27,416 bases of DNA. Source: an uncultured Eubacteriales bacterium (lineage in GTDB: Bacteria > Bacillota > Clostridia > Christensenellales > Borkfalkiaceae). Of this stretch, positions 6,021-14,706 are shown in pieces. The notes under the pieces are model-generated. The model was not told the origin of the DNA, made no database searches, and was given only the letters and a program-made list of their open reading frames with translations. The translations under genes and the position numbers were made by a program. Every line of letters starts with the position of its first letter. Within the stretch, counting starts at the first letter, position 1. The stretch spans positions 1-27,416 of the forward strand of contig URMT01000013.1 of assembly GCA_900549005.1 (NCBI GenBank), read 5' to 3'.

Positions 6021-7301
6021 TTACTCGACGAAGTCGAATTCAACGTCGCCGATGGATACAGTGTCGCCTTCCTTTACGCCCATATCGTGCAGGCGGGAAA
6101 TCACTCCCTTTTCGCGCAGAATTTTTTGGAAATAGGCCATAGAGTCGGGGTCGTTCAGCGTTACGTTGCGGCAGAGCATATCCACGAGGGGGCCGACCAC
6201 CACGTACGTTTCGCCGTCCATATATATATCGAAATCGAGGTTGCCGCTTTTGCGGTAGGTGAACTCTTCGTCCACCTCTTCCCTAGCTACGGGGGGAAGT
6301 TCGGCAAGCCTTGCAACAAGCTCGTCCAGAAGGGGTTTGAGCCCCTCGCCCGAAACTGCCGTTATGGGGAAAATTTTATACTTTCTGCCGTACTTCTTTT
6401 TGAAGGCCTTTACGTTCTCTTCCGCGCCGTAGACGTCGCACTTGTTGAGCGCGATGACCTGCGGAAGTGCGGCAAGTTTTTTTGAATAGCCCGAAAGCTC
6501 GGCGTTTATCTTCTTGAAATCTTCGACGGGGTCGCGCCCTTCGCAACCCGAAATGTCGACGACGTGCAGAAGAAGGCGGGTGCGCTCTATGTGGCGCAGA
6601 AAGTCGTGCCCGAGGCCCGCGCCTTCGGCCGCGCCCTCTATAAGCCCCGGTATGTCGGCAGCGACGAAACTCTTATCGTACACGCTGACCACGCCGAGGT
6701 TGGGGGAAAGCGTGGTGAAGTGATAGTTTGCAACCTTGGGACGGGCGGCGGAAATTTTTGAAAGAAGGGTGCTTTTGCCCACGTTGGGGAAGCCTATTAT
6801 GCCTACGTCGGCAATGACTTTGAGTTCGAGGACTAAAACGTGGGGTTCGGTCTTTTCACCCTTCTGCGCAAAGTTGGGCGCGTGCCGCCTGGAAGTGGTG
6901 AAGCGAACGTTGCCCTTGCCGCCCCTGCCGCCTTCGGCAATCAGCTTTTTTTCGCCGTCGGAGAACATATCGGCAATCACGGTGTCCGTTTCGAAGTCCT
7001 TTACCACGGTGCCGACGGGCACCTTTATTATCATATCCTTGCCGCCCCTGCCGAAACACTGGTTGGTGCCGCCGCGTTCGCCGTTTTCGGCAAAATACTT
7101 GGAAGTAAAGCGAAAGGGCAGAAGGTCGCCCATCCCTCTGTCCGCAACGATGTATACGTCGCCGCCCTTGCCGCCGTCGCCGCCGTCGGGGCCGCACGCG
7201 GGCTTGCCTTTGTACGACTTGAACGAGTTCATTCCGTCGCCGCCGTCGCCCGACTTGATTTTAATTTTTACCTTGTCGGTAAATACGTTCTTATCTATCA
7301 T
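6021..7301 (-). CDS. obgE: Obg GTPase (ribosome assembly)
   Basis: This 426-residue protein has the three Obg domains. The glycine-rich Obg fold is residues 1-160 (SGDGGDG, GPDGGDGGKGGD, GGRGGKGN). The GTPase follows, with G1 GFPNVGKS (170-177), G3 DIPGL (216-220), G4 NKCD and G5 SGEG. The C-terminal OCT domain (about 345-426) matches clostridial and bacillar Obg. It is an essential GTPase that binds the 50S subunit and senses ppGpp. Start ATG at 7301 overlaps the last 11 bases of rho, implying translational coupling; no strong Shine-Dalgarno site is seen inside the rho end. Confidence 0.97.
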   Translation of the reverse strand: MIDKNVFTDKVKIKIKSGDGGDGMNSFKSYKGKPACGPDGGDGGKGGDVYIVADRGMGDLLPFRFTSKYFAENGERGGTNQCFGRGGKDMIIKVPVGTVVKDFETDTVIADMFSDGEKKLIAEGGRGGKGNVRFTTSRRHAPNFAQKGEKTEPHVLVLELKVIADVGIIGFPNVGKSTLLSKISAARPKVANYHFTTLSPNLGVVSVYDKSFVAADIPGLIEGAAEGAGLGHDFLRHIERTRLLLHVVDISGCEGRDPVEDFKKINAELSGYSKKLAALPQVIALNKCDVYGAEENVKAFKKKYGRKYKIFPITAVSGEGLKPLLDELVARLAELPPVAREEVDEEFTYRKSGNLDFDIYMDGETYVVVGPLVDMLCRNVTLNDPDSMAYFQKILREKGVISRLHDMGVKEGDTVSIGDVEFDFVE

Positions 7302-8763
7302 TGTTATAAATTTTCAGCCATTCGTCGGCGCGCTCGCAAAGCTCTGCATTGTTCTGCGTCTTTGCTATCGTGGAATACAGATTTTCCGCGCTCAGCTTGC
7401 CGAGCATAAGCCTGCGCAGTTTGCAGGCGGTATCGAGTTCTTTTGGCGAAAGCAGAAGGTCTTCCCTCCTCGCGCCCGAGGCGCGGATATCTATCGCGGG
7501 GAATACCCTGCGCTCTGCAAGTTCGCGCGATAAAACGAGCTCCATATTGCCCGCCGACTTGAACTCTTCGTAAATAATGTCGTCGAGCCTGCTGCCCGTA
7601 TCGACGAGCGCGGTGGCGATGATGGTGAGCGAGCCGCCGTCTTCGGTGTTGCGCGCGGCGCCGAAGAACTTGCGCGGTTCGGTGAGCGCCTGCGGGTCGA
7701 GCCCGCCCGAGAGCATTCTGCCCGAGTTGGTGACGGAGTTATAGGCGCGGGTGAGGCGGGTTATGCTGTCGAGCAGAATTACCACGTCTTTGCCCGCTTC
7801 CACCAGCCTTTTGGCGTGTTCGAGCGTGAGCTGCGCCGCGTGTATGTGGTGGTGTTCGCCCTTATCGAACGTGGAATAAACTACCTTTGCGCCCGCCACC
7901 GTGCGGCGGATATCGGTCACCTCTTCGGGGCGTTCGTCTATCAGAAGGACGATTACTTCCGACTGAGGGTAATTTTCGGTTATAGAGCAGGCAATGTCTT
8001 TGAGCATAGTGGTTTTGCCCGCCTTGGGGGGAGAAACTATCAGTGCGCGCTGACCCTTGCCTATGGGAGAGAACAGGTCAATCACCCTGTCTGTAAGAGT
8101 GCCGCCCCTGCGTTCCAGGGTATACCTTTCCACAGGATAGCAGGGAATGAGCTGTTCGAACACGGCGCGCGGGTTGAGCATATCGGGGCGCACGCCGTTT
8201 ACGCTTATTATATATGTGGCGCCGGGACATTCGTTTTCCCTGCGCCGCTTTGCCTTGCAAGTTATAAAGTCGCCTTCGCGCAGGCGGAAGCGATTTACAA
8301 ATGAAGTATGCACGAACACGTCGCCGCCCGACGTAAGTTCGAAATTGTGAGTGCGCAGAAACCAGAATTTATCGCTGAATTCAAGCACGCCCGTATACAC
8401 GGCCTCGTCGTCGTCATATTCGCTGTCGGAGCGCACGCCCATCTCTGCGGGCGCCTCTTCTTCGATATATTCGGGGCTCTCTCCGCCCTCGCGCTCTTCG
8501 CCGCCGGAAAAGTTCCTGCACTGTTCGACGAGTGCGACGACTTCCCTGTCGAAAACTTCCGACTTGGGCGGCGCACCCTTGGTTGAGCGGGGCACGGGGT
8601 CGCTTTTGCGGCCTGCAATGTCGAGTATGCTGGCAATCAACGGCTCTTTATTCATATCGGCGGGGCGCTTTACCCCCACTGCCCTGCCTATCTGACGCAG
8701 GTCGTAGATGCTGCGCTTTTCAAGCTCCGCCCTGAGTTTCTGCAACAATTCGCTTACTGTCAA
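7291..8763 (-). CDS. rho: Transcription termination factor Rho
   Basis: The 490-residue protein has an N-terminal helical domain (about 1-50) and an acidic, probably disordered linker (55-120, rich in Glu and Asp). The RNA-binding cold-shock-like domain follows (121-190, GVLEFSDKFWFLRTHNF), then the hexameric helicase core. Walker A is PPKAGKTT (245-252), Walker B VVILLDS. The Q-loop SGRMLSGGLDP has the Arg version seen in Bacillus rather than the Lys of Escherichia coli. Rho terminates transcription by moving along untranslated RNA. The start is TTG at 8763; its TTGA overlaps the TGA stop of the upstream hydrolase, with GGAGAAGG seven bases before. The overlap implies coupled translation. 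Confidence 0.97.
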   Translation of the reverse strand: MTVSELLQKLRAELEKRSIYDLRQIGRAVGVKRPADMNKEPLIASILDIAGRKSDPVPRSTKGAPPKSEVFDREVVALVEQCRNFSGGEEREGGESPEYIEEEAPAEMGVRSDSEYDDDEAVYTGVLEFSDKFWFLRTHNFELTSGGDVFVHTSFVNRFRLREGDFITCKAKRRRENECPGATYIISVNGVRPDMLNPRAVFEQLIPCYPVERYTLERRGGTLTDRVIDLFSPIGKGQRALIVSPPKAGKTTMLKDIACSITENYPQSEVIVLLIDERPEEVTDIRRTVAGAKVVYSTFDKGEHHHIHAAQLTLEHAKRLVEAGKDVVILLDSITRLTRAYNSVTNSGRMLSGGLDPQALTEPRKFFGAARNTEDGGSLTIIATALVDTGSRLDDIIYEEFKSAGNMELVLSRELAERRVFPAIDIRASGARREDLLLSPKELDTACKLRRLMLGKLSAENLYSTIAKTQNNAELCERADEWLKIYNNDR

Positions 8764-9413
8764 TCTTCGACCTTCTCCATAACTATTATTTTAGTGGCGT
8801 CGCCGCCCAGGTCCTCGCGCGAAATTTCAATCTCGCCGCTCTCGTCGGTTTCCACTTCGTCCTCTTCAAAGAGGTCGGTGAATTCTTCCACCCTGTCTAT
8901 ATCTAGCTTTTTGCCCTTTTCGCGGTAGTGCATAGGTATTACTATGTCGGGCATAATCCTGTCTACGTATTCCTTGGCCTGCTCGGCGTCTATCGTGTAT
9001 GTTCCGCCGACGGGAATGAGGAGCACGTCTACGGGCAGAAGCGATTCGATGAGCTCGGTCGAGCATTCTTCGCCTATATCGCCGAGGTGGCACACCTCTA
9101 TGCCGTCCATACTGAATTTGAAAATTATGTTCTCGCCCCTCTCTTTGCCGCCGTTGTTGTCGTGAAAGCTGCGTATAGAGTTTATCTCTACGCCCGTCAC
9201 GTCGTAGCTGCCCTCTTTATCTATGACCATAGGCGAGCCGCCTATCTTTTCGACGGCGTCGTGGTCGTAGTGATGGTGCGATACCGTAACCGCGTCGGCA
9301 GTCACTTTGGGCATAGTGCAGCCTAACCTGTCTGCATACGGGTCGGTAACGACGGTCGTGCCCGTACTTTCGATGAGCTGGAAGCTGGAATGTCCTAAAT
9401 ACCTGATTTTCAT
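8760..9413 (-). CDS. Metallo-beta-lactamase-fold hydrolase, UlaG-like
   Basis: This 217-residue protein starts KIRYLGHSSFQL, has the metal motif SHHHYDHD (about 50-57), the second-histidine segment RSFHDNNGG, the HLGDIG aspartate, and MPDIVIPMHYR with the last histidine. The pattern is that of small zinc/manganese hydrolases of the UPF0173/UlaG-like group (lactonases and unknown substrates). The C-terminal 45 residues are acidic. Substrate unknown. Start ATG at 9413 with AGGAGA 13 bases upstream. It opens a four-gene minus-strand operon with rho, obgE and yhbY. Confidence 0.9.
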   Translation of the reverse strand: MKIRYLGHSSFQLIESTGTTVVTDPYADRLGCTMPKVTADAVTVSHHHYDHDAVEKIGGSPMVIDKEGSYDVTGVEINSIRSFHDNNGGKERGENIIFKFSMDGIEVCHLGDIGEECSTELIESLLPVDVLLIPVGGTYTIDAEQAKEYVDRIMPDIVIPMHYREKGKKLDIDRVEEFTDLFEEDEVETDESGEIEISREDLGGDATKIIVMEKVED

Positions 9414-9563
9414 AAAATCTGAATTTTCTCCTGAGGCGTGTTTCCGCCCTTTATGTTATGCCTTATATTTTATATTTTATATTTTTTTACAATTATCTGA
9501 CGAGGGAACAGTCTGCCGCGGGCAACCTGCGGACAGGCAGGCCGCACATACGCGCACACGCAT

Positions 9564-9977
9564 TTATGCGCGCGGAGCAGGCTTACGCTTTGCGTCGCGT
9601 TCGCGCCGCCTTTCGGCAACGAACACAAGCTCTGTCTGTTCGCGCTCTTCGCCCTGTTCGTATAAAAGGGTGACGCGGCAGCCCTCTTCGCCGCATACCG
9701 CAGCGACGGTGCGCGTGAATACGGGAATTATAAATTTTGCGCCGCCCTCCGAAAGGATACATTCGCTGTTCTCCCCCTCTTCGAACTTCATCAGAAGGGT
9801 GAGCTTTCCGCTCCGCCTCTGCGTTACGGTAAAGCCGCGACATTCGAGCGAACACCCGTCGCCGTCAAGCGAGTAATTTACGATAAACCCTTCGGGGGTG
9901 CGCATAAGTTCGCCTTCGGTGCAGAAGCGGGAATTTTCGCCGCCCGCGCACGAATATATATTTATGTTTACTTTCAT
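9564..9977 (-). CDS. DUF1934 / YwiB-like beta-barrel protein
   Basis: The 137-residue protein from ATG 9977 has an alternating, strand-rich pattern with TPEGFIVNYSLDGD, RRSGKLTLLMKFEEGE and TELVFVAER. This fits the calycin-like DUF1934 (YwiB) family found widely in Firmicutes, often next to arginyl-tRNA synthetase genes. The tail is basic (RRRERDAKRKPAP). Function is unknown; the fold suggests ligand binding. A GTG at 9995 would add MRGYIR; the ATG fits the family better, but AGG lies right against it, so the start is not settled. It follows tyrA by about 41 bases on the same strand. Confidence 0.7.
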   Translation of the reverse strand: MKVNINIYSCAGGENSRFCTEGELMRTPEGFIVNYSLDGDGCSLECRGFTVTQRRSGKLTLLMKFEEGENSECILSEGGAKFIIPVFTRTVAAVCGEEGCRVTLLYEQGEEREQTELVFVAERRRERDAKRKPAPRA

Positions 9978-10018
9978 CCTGATGTAACCGCGCACGGCGC
10001 GTAAGAGATAAAACGCCC

Positions 10019-10870
10019 TTATTTGAGCATAGTGAGCTTTATGCCGCCTTCCGACGAGCGCTCTTTATATTCGAAAAAGCGGTCTTTGCCCGCCTTTAAA
10101 ACGCCTTTGAGTTCCTCCGCGTCGCCGCCGTCGAGCGCCGACTTAATCTCGGAGAGATTTTCAATGAGCTGCGCAATCCTCGCCGAAAGATTTTCTTTGT
10201 TGAGAAGGTACAGCTCTGACCATACCCCCTCTTCAACGCCCGCGATGCGGGTCATATCCTGAAAACTGCCGCCCGTAAAACCTATGCAGCCGGCAATTTC
10301 GCCGTCTTTGACGTATGCGTTGGATACTATGTGCGCGAGCTGGGAAGTATAGGCAATCTTTTTGTCGTGCACGTCGGCGGAACATTCGACTATGCACTTG
10401 AAGCCCATATCTTTTACGAGCTTTTTGATTATGTTCTTTGCGCCCTCGTCGGTCTTTTCGCACGAAGTTATGACCATACTTGCCCTGTCGAACAGGTCGG
10501 CGCAGGCGTTATGCACGGTGGATACCTCTTTGCCCGCCATAGGGTGCGTGCCCACGTAAAAAAAGTTCCTGGGGCTGGAATAAATTTCGCGCTCGATAAA
10601 GCCCTTTACGCCGCAGATGTCCGCAACCACGGCTCCCTTTTTGAAGGCGTGGGAATTTATGAAGTTTAACGCCGCGCGGGGAGGAAGGGCGACGAACACC
10701 ACGTCGTACCCCTCAAAACTTTCTGCTTTTTTTCGTATTATTCCGTTTTCGAGCGCGTAGGCGAGCGGTTCCGCCGAACGGTTCCAGCCGTCCGCCGCAT
10801 ATCCCGCCCGCGAAAGCGCCATACAAAGCGACCCGCCTATAAGGCCGAGCCCGGCGACGCATATCTTCAT
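10019..10870 (-). CDS. tyrA: Prephenate dehydrogenase TyrA
   Basis: The protein is 283 residues from ATG 10870. It begins with a Rossmann motif, VAGLGLIGGSLCMALSR, for NAD binding. Family landmarks follow: VVFVALPP, GAVVADICGVKG, the catalytic-histidine segment YVGTHPMAGKE, YTSQLAHIVSNA, and GFTGGSFQDMTRIAG. It oxidatively decarboxylates prephenate to 4-hydroxyphenylpyruvate in tyrosine synthesis. No ACT domain or chorismate mutase domain is attached. A GTG at 10888 would add six residues with no family support. A promoter lies at 10915-10943. Confidence 0.94.
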   Translation of the reverse strand: MKICVAGLGLIGGSLCMALSRAGYAADGWNRSAEPLAYALENGIIRKKAESFEGYDVVFVALPPRAALNFINSHAFKKGAVVADICGVKGFIEREIYSSPRNFFYVGTHPMAGKEVSTVHNACADLFDRASMVITSCEKTDEGAKNIIKKLVKDMGFKCIVECSADVHDKKIAYTSQLAHIVSNAYVKDGEIAGCIGFTGGSFQDMTRIAGVEEGVWSELYLLNKENLSARIAQLIENLSEIKSALDGGDAEELKGVLKAGKDRFFEYKERSSEGGIKLTMLK

Positions 10871-10914
10871 ATCTGCAATTCCGTGCACAATCTGTCTGAA
10901 TACTATTCTGTATC

Positions 10915-10943
10915 AGTATAACATAAAAATCGGGTTAATTCAA
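10915..10943 (-). promoter_or_regulatory. Promoter of tyrA
   Basis: On the minus strand TTGAAT (10938-10943) and TATACT (10915-10920) are 17 bases apart, giving a start point near 10908 and a leader of about 38 bases. Confidence 0.65.
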
Positions 10944-11079
10944 ATGAATTGACTATATTGTAAAAAAATCTTTTGAGGTTATTTAACGCTTTTGCGCCGC
11001 CTTGTTCCGCCGCCCTGCCGCAGGCAGAAAAATTTTGAGGCAAAGAGCGCTTTATTGCAATTATTTGCGCTTTGTGCAG

Positions 11080-11108
11080 TTGACTTTCGCCGCGCAAATA
11101 TTTATAAT
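11080..11108 (+). promoter_or_regulatory. Promoter of the glycolytic cluster (pgk)
   Basis: TTGACT (11080-11085) and TATAAT (11103-11108) are 17 bases apart, a near-perfect sigma-A promoter. The start point would be near 11115, about 38 bases before pgk. Confidence 0.85.
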
Positions 11109-11152
11109 TGTAGTTGATAAAAAAATATTGATTCAAGGAGAATGATTTTTTT

Positions 11153-12463
11153 ATGAACAAGATGTCTGTAAAAGACCTTAAAGACCTCAAAGGCAAAAAA
11201 GTGCTCGTCCGCTGCGACTTCAACGTTCCTATGAAGGACGGCAAGATTACCGACGAGAACAGAATCCAGGGCGCGCTTCCCACCATCAAGTATCTTTTGG
11301 AAAGGGGCGCAAGGGTTACGCTTTGCTCGCATATGGGCAAGCCCCACCCCATATTCTCCAAAGAGTTCAAACTCAATAAAAAAGACCAGAAAAAGGTAGA
11401 CGCCGGCGAAACCACAGCCGAAGCGATAGAGGCCAAGGCGCGCAAGGAAGAGCCCGTAAAGCTCACCCTTGCTCCCGTTGCGGCAAGGCTCAACGAACTG
11501 CTCGGCGGCAAAGTTGCGTTCGCAAAGGACGTTGTAGGCCCCGACGCAAGGGCTAAGCGCGACGCGCTTAAAGACGGCGAAGCCGTACTTTTGGAAAACC
11601 TCCGCTTCCACTGGGAGGAGGAAAAGAAGGATTTGCAGTTCTGCAAAGACCTTGCGTACGACGCAGAAATATACGTAAACGACGCGTTCGGCACGGCACA
11701 CCGCAGCCACGCTTCCACCGCCGCTATCGTTGAATACGGCATTATAAAGACGGCCGTATGCGGCTTCCTCATCGAAAAGGAACTCACCGTAATGGCCGAC
11801 ACGCTCGAACATCCCGCACGTCCCTTCGTTGCCATTTTAGGCGGCGCAAAGGTTGCAGACAAGCTCAACGTTATAAACAACCTGCTTGAAAAGTGCGACA
11901 CGCTTATTATCGGCGGCGGTATGGCATACACCTTCCTCAAAGCAAAGGGATACGAAGTGGGCACTTCCCTTCTGGACGAAGAAAAGATTGACTATTGCAA
12001 AGAGATGATGGCAAAGGCCGAAAAGCTGGGCAAGGAACTTCTTCTTCCCATCGATACGGTTGTAACCTCCTCCTTCCCCGAACCCATCGACGCACCCATA
12101 GAGGTTGAGACGGTTGATTCAAACAAGATACCCGCAGACAAGATGGGTATGGACATCGGCGAAAAGACGAGGGCGCTTTATGCCAGCCGCGTGCACAACG
12201 CAAAGTCGGTTATTTGGAACGGCCCTATGGGCGTGTTCGAGAACCCCACCCTTGCAAAGGGCACTATCGCGGTAGCGCAGGCGCTTGCAGACGTTTACGG
12301 CAAGTGCACCACCATCATCGGCGGCGGCGACAGCGCGGCGGCAATCCAGCAGCTCGGCTTTGCAGATAAGGTTACGCACATTTCCACGGGCGGCGGCGCT
12401 TCGCTTGAACTGTTCGAAGGCAAAGTCCTTCCCGGCATCGCCTGCCTCAACGACAAAGACTGA
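11153..12463 (+). CDS. pgk: Phosphoglycerate kinase
   Basis: The 436-residue enzyme transfers phosphate from 1,3-bisphosphoglycerate to ADP in glycolysis. Landmarks are [22 protein letters not shown] (substrate-binding Arg and Asp/Asn, about 17-38), [46 protein letters not shown] and GGGDSAAAI near the nucleotide site. It is ~40 residues longer than the usual ~395, mostly because of a lysine- and glutamate-rich insert at about 66-104, after SHMGKP. The same insert length occurs in some clostridial relatives as far as I know, but I cannot check. GGAG sits 12 bases before ATG 11153; Met4 is an alternative start. Confidence 0.97.
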   Translation: MNKMSVKDLKDLKGKKVLVRCDFNVPMKDGKITDENRIQGALPTIKYLLERGARVTLCSHMGKPHPIFSKEFKLNKKDQKKVDAGETTAEAIEAKARKEEPVKLTLAPVAARLNELLGGKVAFAKDVVGPDARAKRDALKDGEAVLLENLRFHWEEEKKDLQFCKDLAYDAEIYVNDAFGTAHRSHASTAAIVEYGIIKTAVCGFLIEKELTVMADTLEHPARPFVAILGGAKVADKLNVINNLLEKCDTLIIGGGMAYTFLKAKGYEVGTSLLDEEKIDYCKEMMAKAEKLGKELLLPIDTVVTSSFPEPIDAPIEVETVDSNKIPADKMGMDIGEKTRALYASRVHNAKSVIWNGPMGVFENPTLAKGTIAVAQALADVYGKCTTIIGGGDSAAAIQQLGFADKVTHISTGGGASLELFEGKVLPGIACLNDKD

Positions 12464-12490
12464 TAAAACAATTTCAACGGCATATTTGAG

Positions 12491-12518
12491 TGCGGCGGCG
12501 GGAATTCCCGCCGCCGCA
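12491..12518 (+). terminator. Perfect 28-bp palindrome after pgk
   Basis: The sequence from 12491 to 12518 is a perfect palindrome with 14-base arms (TGCGGCGGCGGGAA and its complement) centred on an EcoRI-like AATT. There is no T run after it, so as a terminator it would be weak or Rho-assisted. It marks the left edge of the AT-rich two-gene insert. Confidence 0.6.
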
Positions 12519-12535
12519 TATGAAGATTAAAAATT

Positions 12536-13903
12536 ATGAAACTATTTATTAGCAACAATAAGATTTGTAGAAAAAATGAAATTGGTTTTATATTGCTAAT
12601 TTTATTTATATTAGTTATTTTTGTATCAATACTTAGCAACAACAATCTTTTTTTCGCATCTGCAAAAGTTTCCGACACATATTTTACAGACAAAATAACT
12701 GACGGTGGCGGCACTACAAGAAAGACTTTCAGACCTGCCGTCACACAGGAACATTTTGATGAAGTAAATGCTTACGCAAACAAAGTAGACGGATATATAA
12801 CAGCTTATAACAGTCTTACTATACCCACACTTGCCTGCCCCGACCCGTCAAAAAATTTTAACAACTTAGACAATTTAATTTATATGGTCAAACGCCTTGA
12901 AAAATTTGCAGAAAATTACACATATAGTAACAATACTAGGCAAAATATTAACAATTTGACATTAGGTTTCATACGCACAATCAACAAAAATTATGATGGC
13001 CAAGGAGCAAGCGATAATTTTTTAGACGAATTAACGTGGGATATAATATGCGGTAATTCAGATTTCAACTTTAATTTATATGTTTCAAGCAATGAAACCT
13101 CATTTGATTTAACAGCCGACCAATTCTTTTCTAGTTACTTAGAAAGTATAAATGACTATAACTACGAATCGCACAGCCATTTCCCATTATGCCTAAAATA
13201 CGAATTAACCGACCCGTTAGGCTCCGGACAGACAATCGATTTAATTCACCTGTTTGCGGCAATTGACGGTATATATTCTCATACGGACAACAATAATCTT
13301 ATTTGCAAAACCGTACTCGGTAATGATTCATACCAAAAAGATTTAATTTCTTGGTTAGGTGATTTACATACTTTTACAAATCAAGTAGCCGACTCTAATC
13401 CAGATTTAAATAAGTTAAAAACATATAATAACTCCTATGGGCATATTGACTTTAACGAATTTGTCGGTAATGATGCAGATAGTTTCTCTTCAAGCGATTT
13501 GCTTGCAGATATTGATGCATTTAACATTGTTAACTTTTACTTGAATAATAATGTTAATTCTTTATCCAATGCAATCATCGCATATTATACTACAATTCAG
13601 CCTGATTCATCACTAATAGGCAACAGATATTATGCCTTTATATATAATGTTACGGTTGAAACTCAATTACCTAAAACAGGAAATTTATTAAAAGATTTCC
13701 AAAATGAAATATTCAGCTCTTTAAATTTGGATTATAATAATGGCAATATCATTGACAAGGAATATTACAGCAAGAATTCGGTGAACTTAAAATTATTGAC
13801 AGGTTCTTATTTAGATAACAGCACATACCCTTCATTTGAGATACGCAGATACTGTGCAAATTTGTTTTATTCCTATATTGTTGAAATGAGCAATAGATTT
13901 TAA
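12536..13903 (+). CDS. Predicted secreted protein of unknown function (AT-rich insert, gene 1)
   Basis: This 455-residue protein has a basic start (KLFISNNKICRKNE), a hydrophobic stretch at about 17-42, and a plausible signal-peptidase site after FASA. The rest is hydrophilic, rich in Asn, Asp, Tyr and Ser. Within it, IDLIHLFAAIDGIYSHT, DLISWLGDLHTF and DLLADIDAFNIVNFY stand out as likely conserved core blocks. I do not recognise the family. Composition differs sharply from neighbours: hand counts give 20 of 60 GC at 13081-13140 and 15 of 60 at 13501-13560, against 37 of 60 at 11461-11520 in pgk. That suggests transfer. Only a weak GAAG precedes ATG 12536. It is followed 11 bases later by a membrane-protein gene, probably its partner. 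Confidence 0.75.
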   Translation: MKLFISNNKICRKNEIGFILLILFILVIFVSILSNNNLFFASAKVSDTYFTDKITDGGGTTRKTFRPAVTQEHFDEVNAYANKVDGYITAYNSLTIPTLACPDPSKNFNNLDNLIYMVKRLEKFAENYTYSNNTRQNINNLTLGFIRTINKNYDGQGASDNFLDELTWDIICGNSDFNFNLYVSSNETSFDLTADQFFSSYLESINDYNYESHSHFPLCLKYELTDPLGSGQTIDLIHLFAAIDGIYSHTDNNNLICKTVLGNDSYQKDLISWLGDLHTFTNQVADSNPDLNKLKTYNNSYGHIDFNEFVGNDADSFSSSDLLADIDAFNIVNFYLNNNVNSLSNAIIAYYTTIQPDSSLIGNRYYAFIYNVTVETQLPKTGNLLKDFQNEIFSSLNLDYNNGNIIDKEYYSKNSVNLKLLTGSYLDNSTYPSFEIRRYCANLFYSYIVEMSNRF

Positions 13904-13914
13904 GAGGTATTTTT

Positions 13915-14658
13915 ATGCAAAGACCGAGTGATAAGTTTATAACGAAAAAGCATAAAATTGCCATACATCTTGTTTTTTCAATACTTGCATTACTGACAGT
14001 TTTACCGTTGACGCTTTTGCTTGCACAAAAAAGTGGCGCCATACTTGGCATAATAATGCCTAAATGGCTTATTTTAACGCTTATATGCATAGTTTGCGCA
14101 GTTGCCATCGTAGTCGGGATATTACAAGCTAAAAGAGGTTACAGGTATGGTTTATACCTCGTCTTTACAGTTTCGGTGCTCCTGCTCGCAAGTCTTTTGG
14201 TTGGCGCCTTCGACGACGCGTCATCCGGCAATGTGCTTATAACTGCGAAAAACTTCATATGCGCAGTTATGTTTTCCGCAGCTGCGTTATTGCTTGTTTA
14301 TTCAATGGTATTATTCGGAGCAGGGGATAACTTGCAGGCGATAATAGTACTTTGCATATTTTTATTGTTACTTGCAACGGCTGTGATATTTACATTTTTA
14401 AGCAATTTTTTGAGTTTTGGCGGAAGCACGCTGTTTACCGCCGACGACGGACACACATTGATTTTTGAATCGATGGAAGGGCGCGTCAGCGGAAATATTT
14501 GGCAAAAGATATCACCTTTTACTTTCGGCAAAGTAGGATACCTTTCTTCCGATATCAGTGCAAATGAGCACGATATTGCCGAAAATATTTTTTGCTTTGA
14601 CGAAGGGTTTATAGTATACCTCAGCGATATATCGCAAACGTTTTACTATATAAAATAA
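13915..14658 (+). CDS. Polytopic membrane protein of unknown function (AT-rich insert, gene 2)
   Basis: The 247-residue protein has a short basic N-terminus and about five hydrophobic segments (near residues 16-37, 46-69, 77-98, 110-135 and 142-167). An ~80-residue C-terminal region without spans begins GGSTLFTADDGHTLIFESMEG and ends in FYYIK. No family is recognised. GAGG seven bases before ATG 13915 is a good ribosome site. The 11-base gap from the secreted-protein gene implies co-transcription. Its composition is patchy: some lines are AT-rich, others (14161-14220, 34 of 60 GC) match the host. A secreted protein followed by a membrane protein could be an export, anchoring or effector-immunity pair; this is inference from layout only. 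Confidence 0.75.
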   Translation: MQRPSDKFITKKHKIAIHLVFSILALLTVLPLTLLLAQKSGAILGIIMPKWLILTLICIVCAVAIVVGILQAKRGYRYGLYLVFTVSVLLLASLLVGAFDDASSGNVLITAKNFICAVMFSAAALLLVYSMVLFGAGDNLQAIIVLCIFLLLLATAVIFTFLSNFLSFGGSTLFTADDGHTLIFESMEGRVSGNIWQKISPFTFGKVGYLSSDISANEHDIAENIFCFDEGFIVYLSDISQTFYYIK

Positions 14659-14674
14659 TTTTAATTTAATATGA

Positions 14675-14691
14675 TGCCGCAACAAGCGGCA
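14675..14691 (+). promoter_or_regulatory. Small hairpin abutting the tpiA ribosome site
   Basis: TGCCGC at 14675-14680 pairs with GCGGCA at 14686-14691 around AACAA. The Shine-Dalgarno sequence AAGGAG begins at the very next base (14692-14697), so the hairpin could affect ribosome access to tpiA. Confidence 0.5.
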
Positions 14692-14706
14692 AAGGAGTTT
14701 GTAAAA

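Noticed and set aside
9465..9490. TTTATAT triple repeat as a promoter for the hydrolase-rho-obgE operon
   Set aside because: The minus strand has TTGTAA and several TATA-like boxes, but none sits at a clear 17-base spacing, so I could not place the promoter.
10903..11964. Long minus-strand open frame of 353 codons over pgk and its upstream region
   Set aside because: It lies antisense to pgk, crosses the pgk promoter, has no Shine-Dalgarno site and no recognisable protein features.
12520..12535. ATG at 12520 as the start of the secreted-protein gene
   Set aside because: It is out of frame with the 455-codon gene, whose start is ATG 12536.
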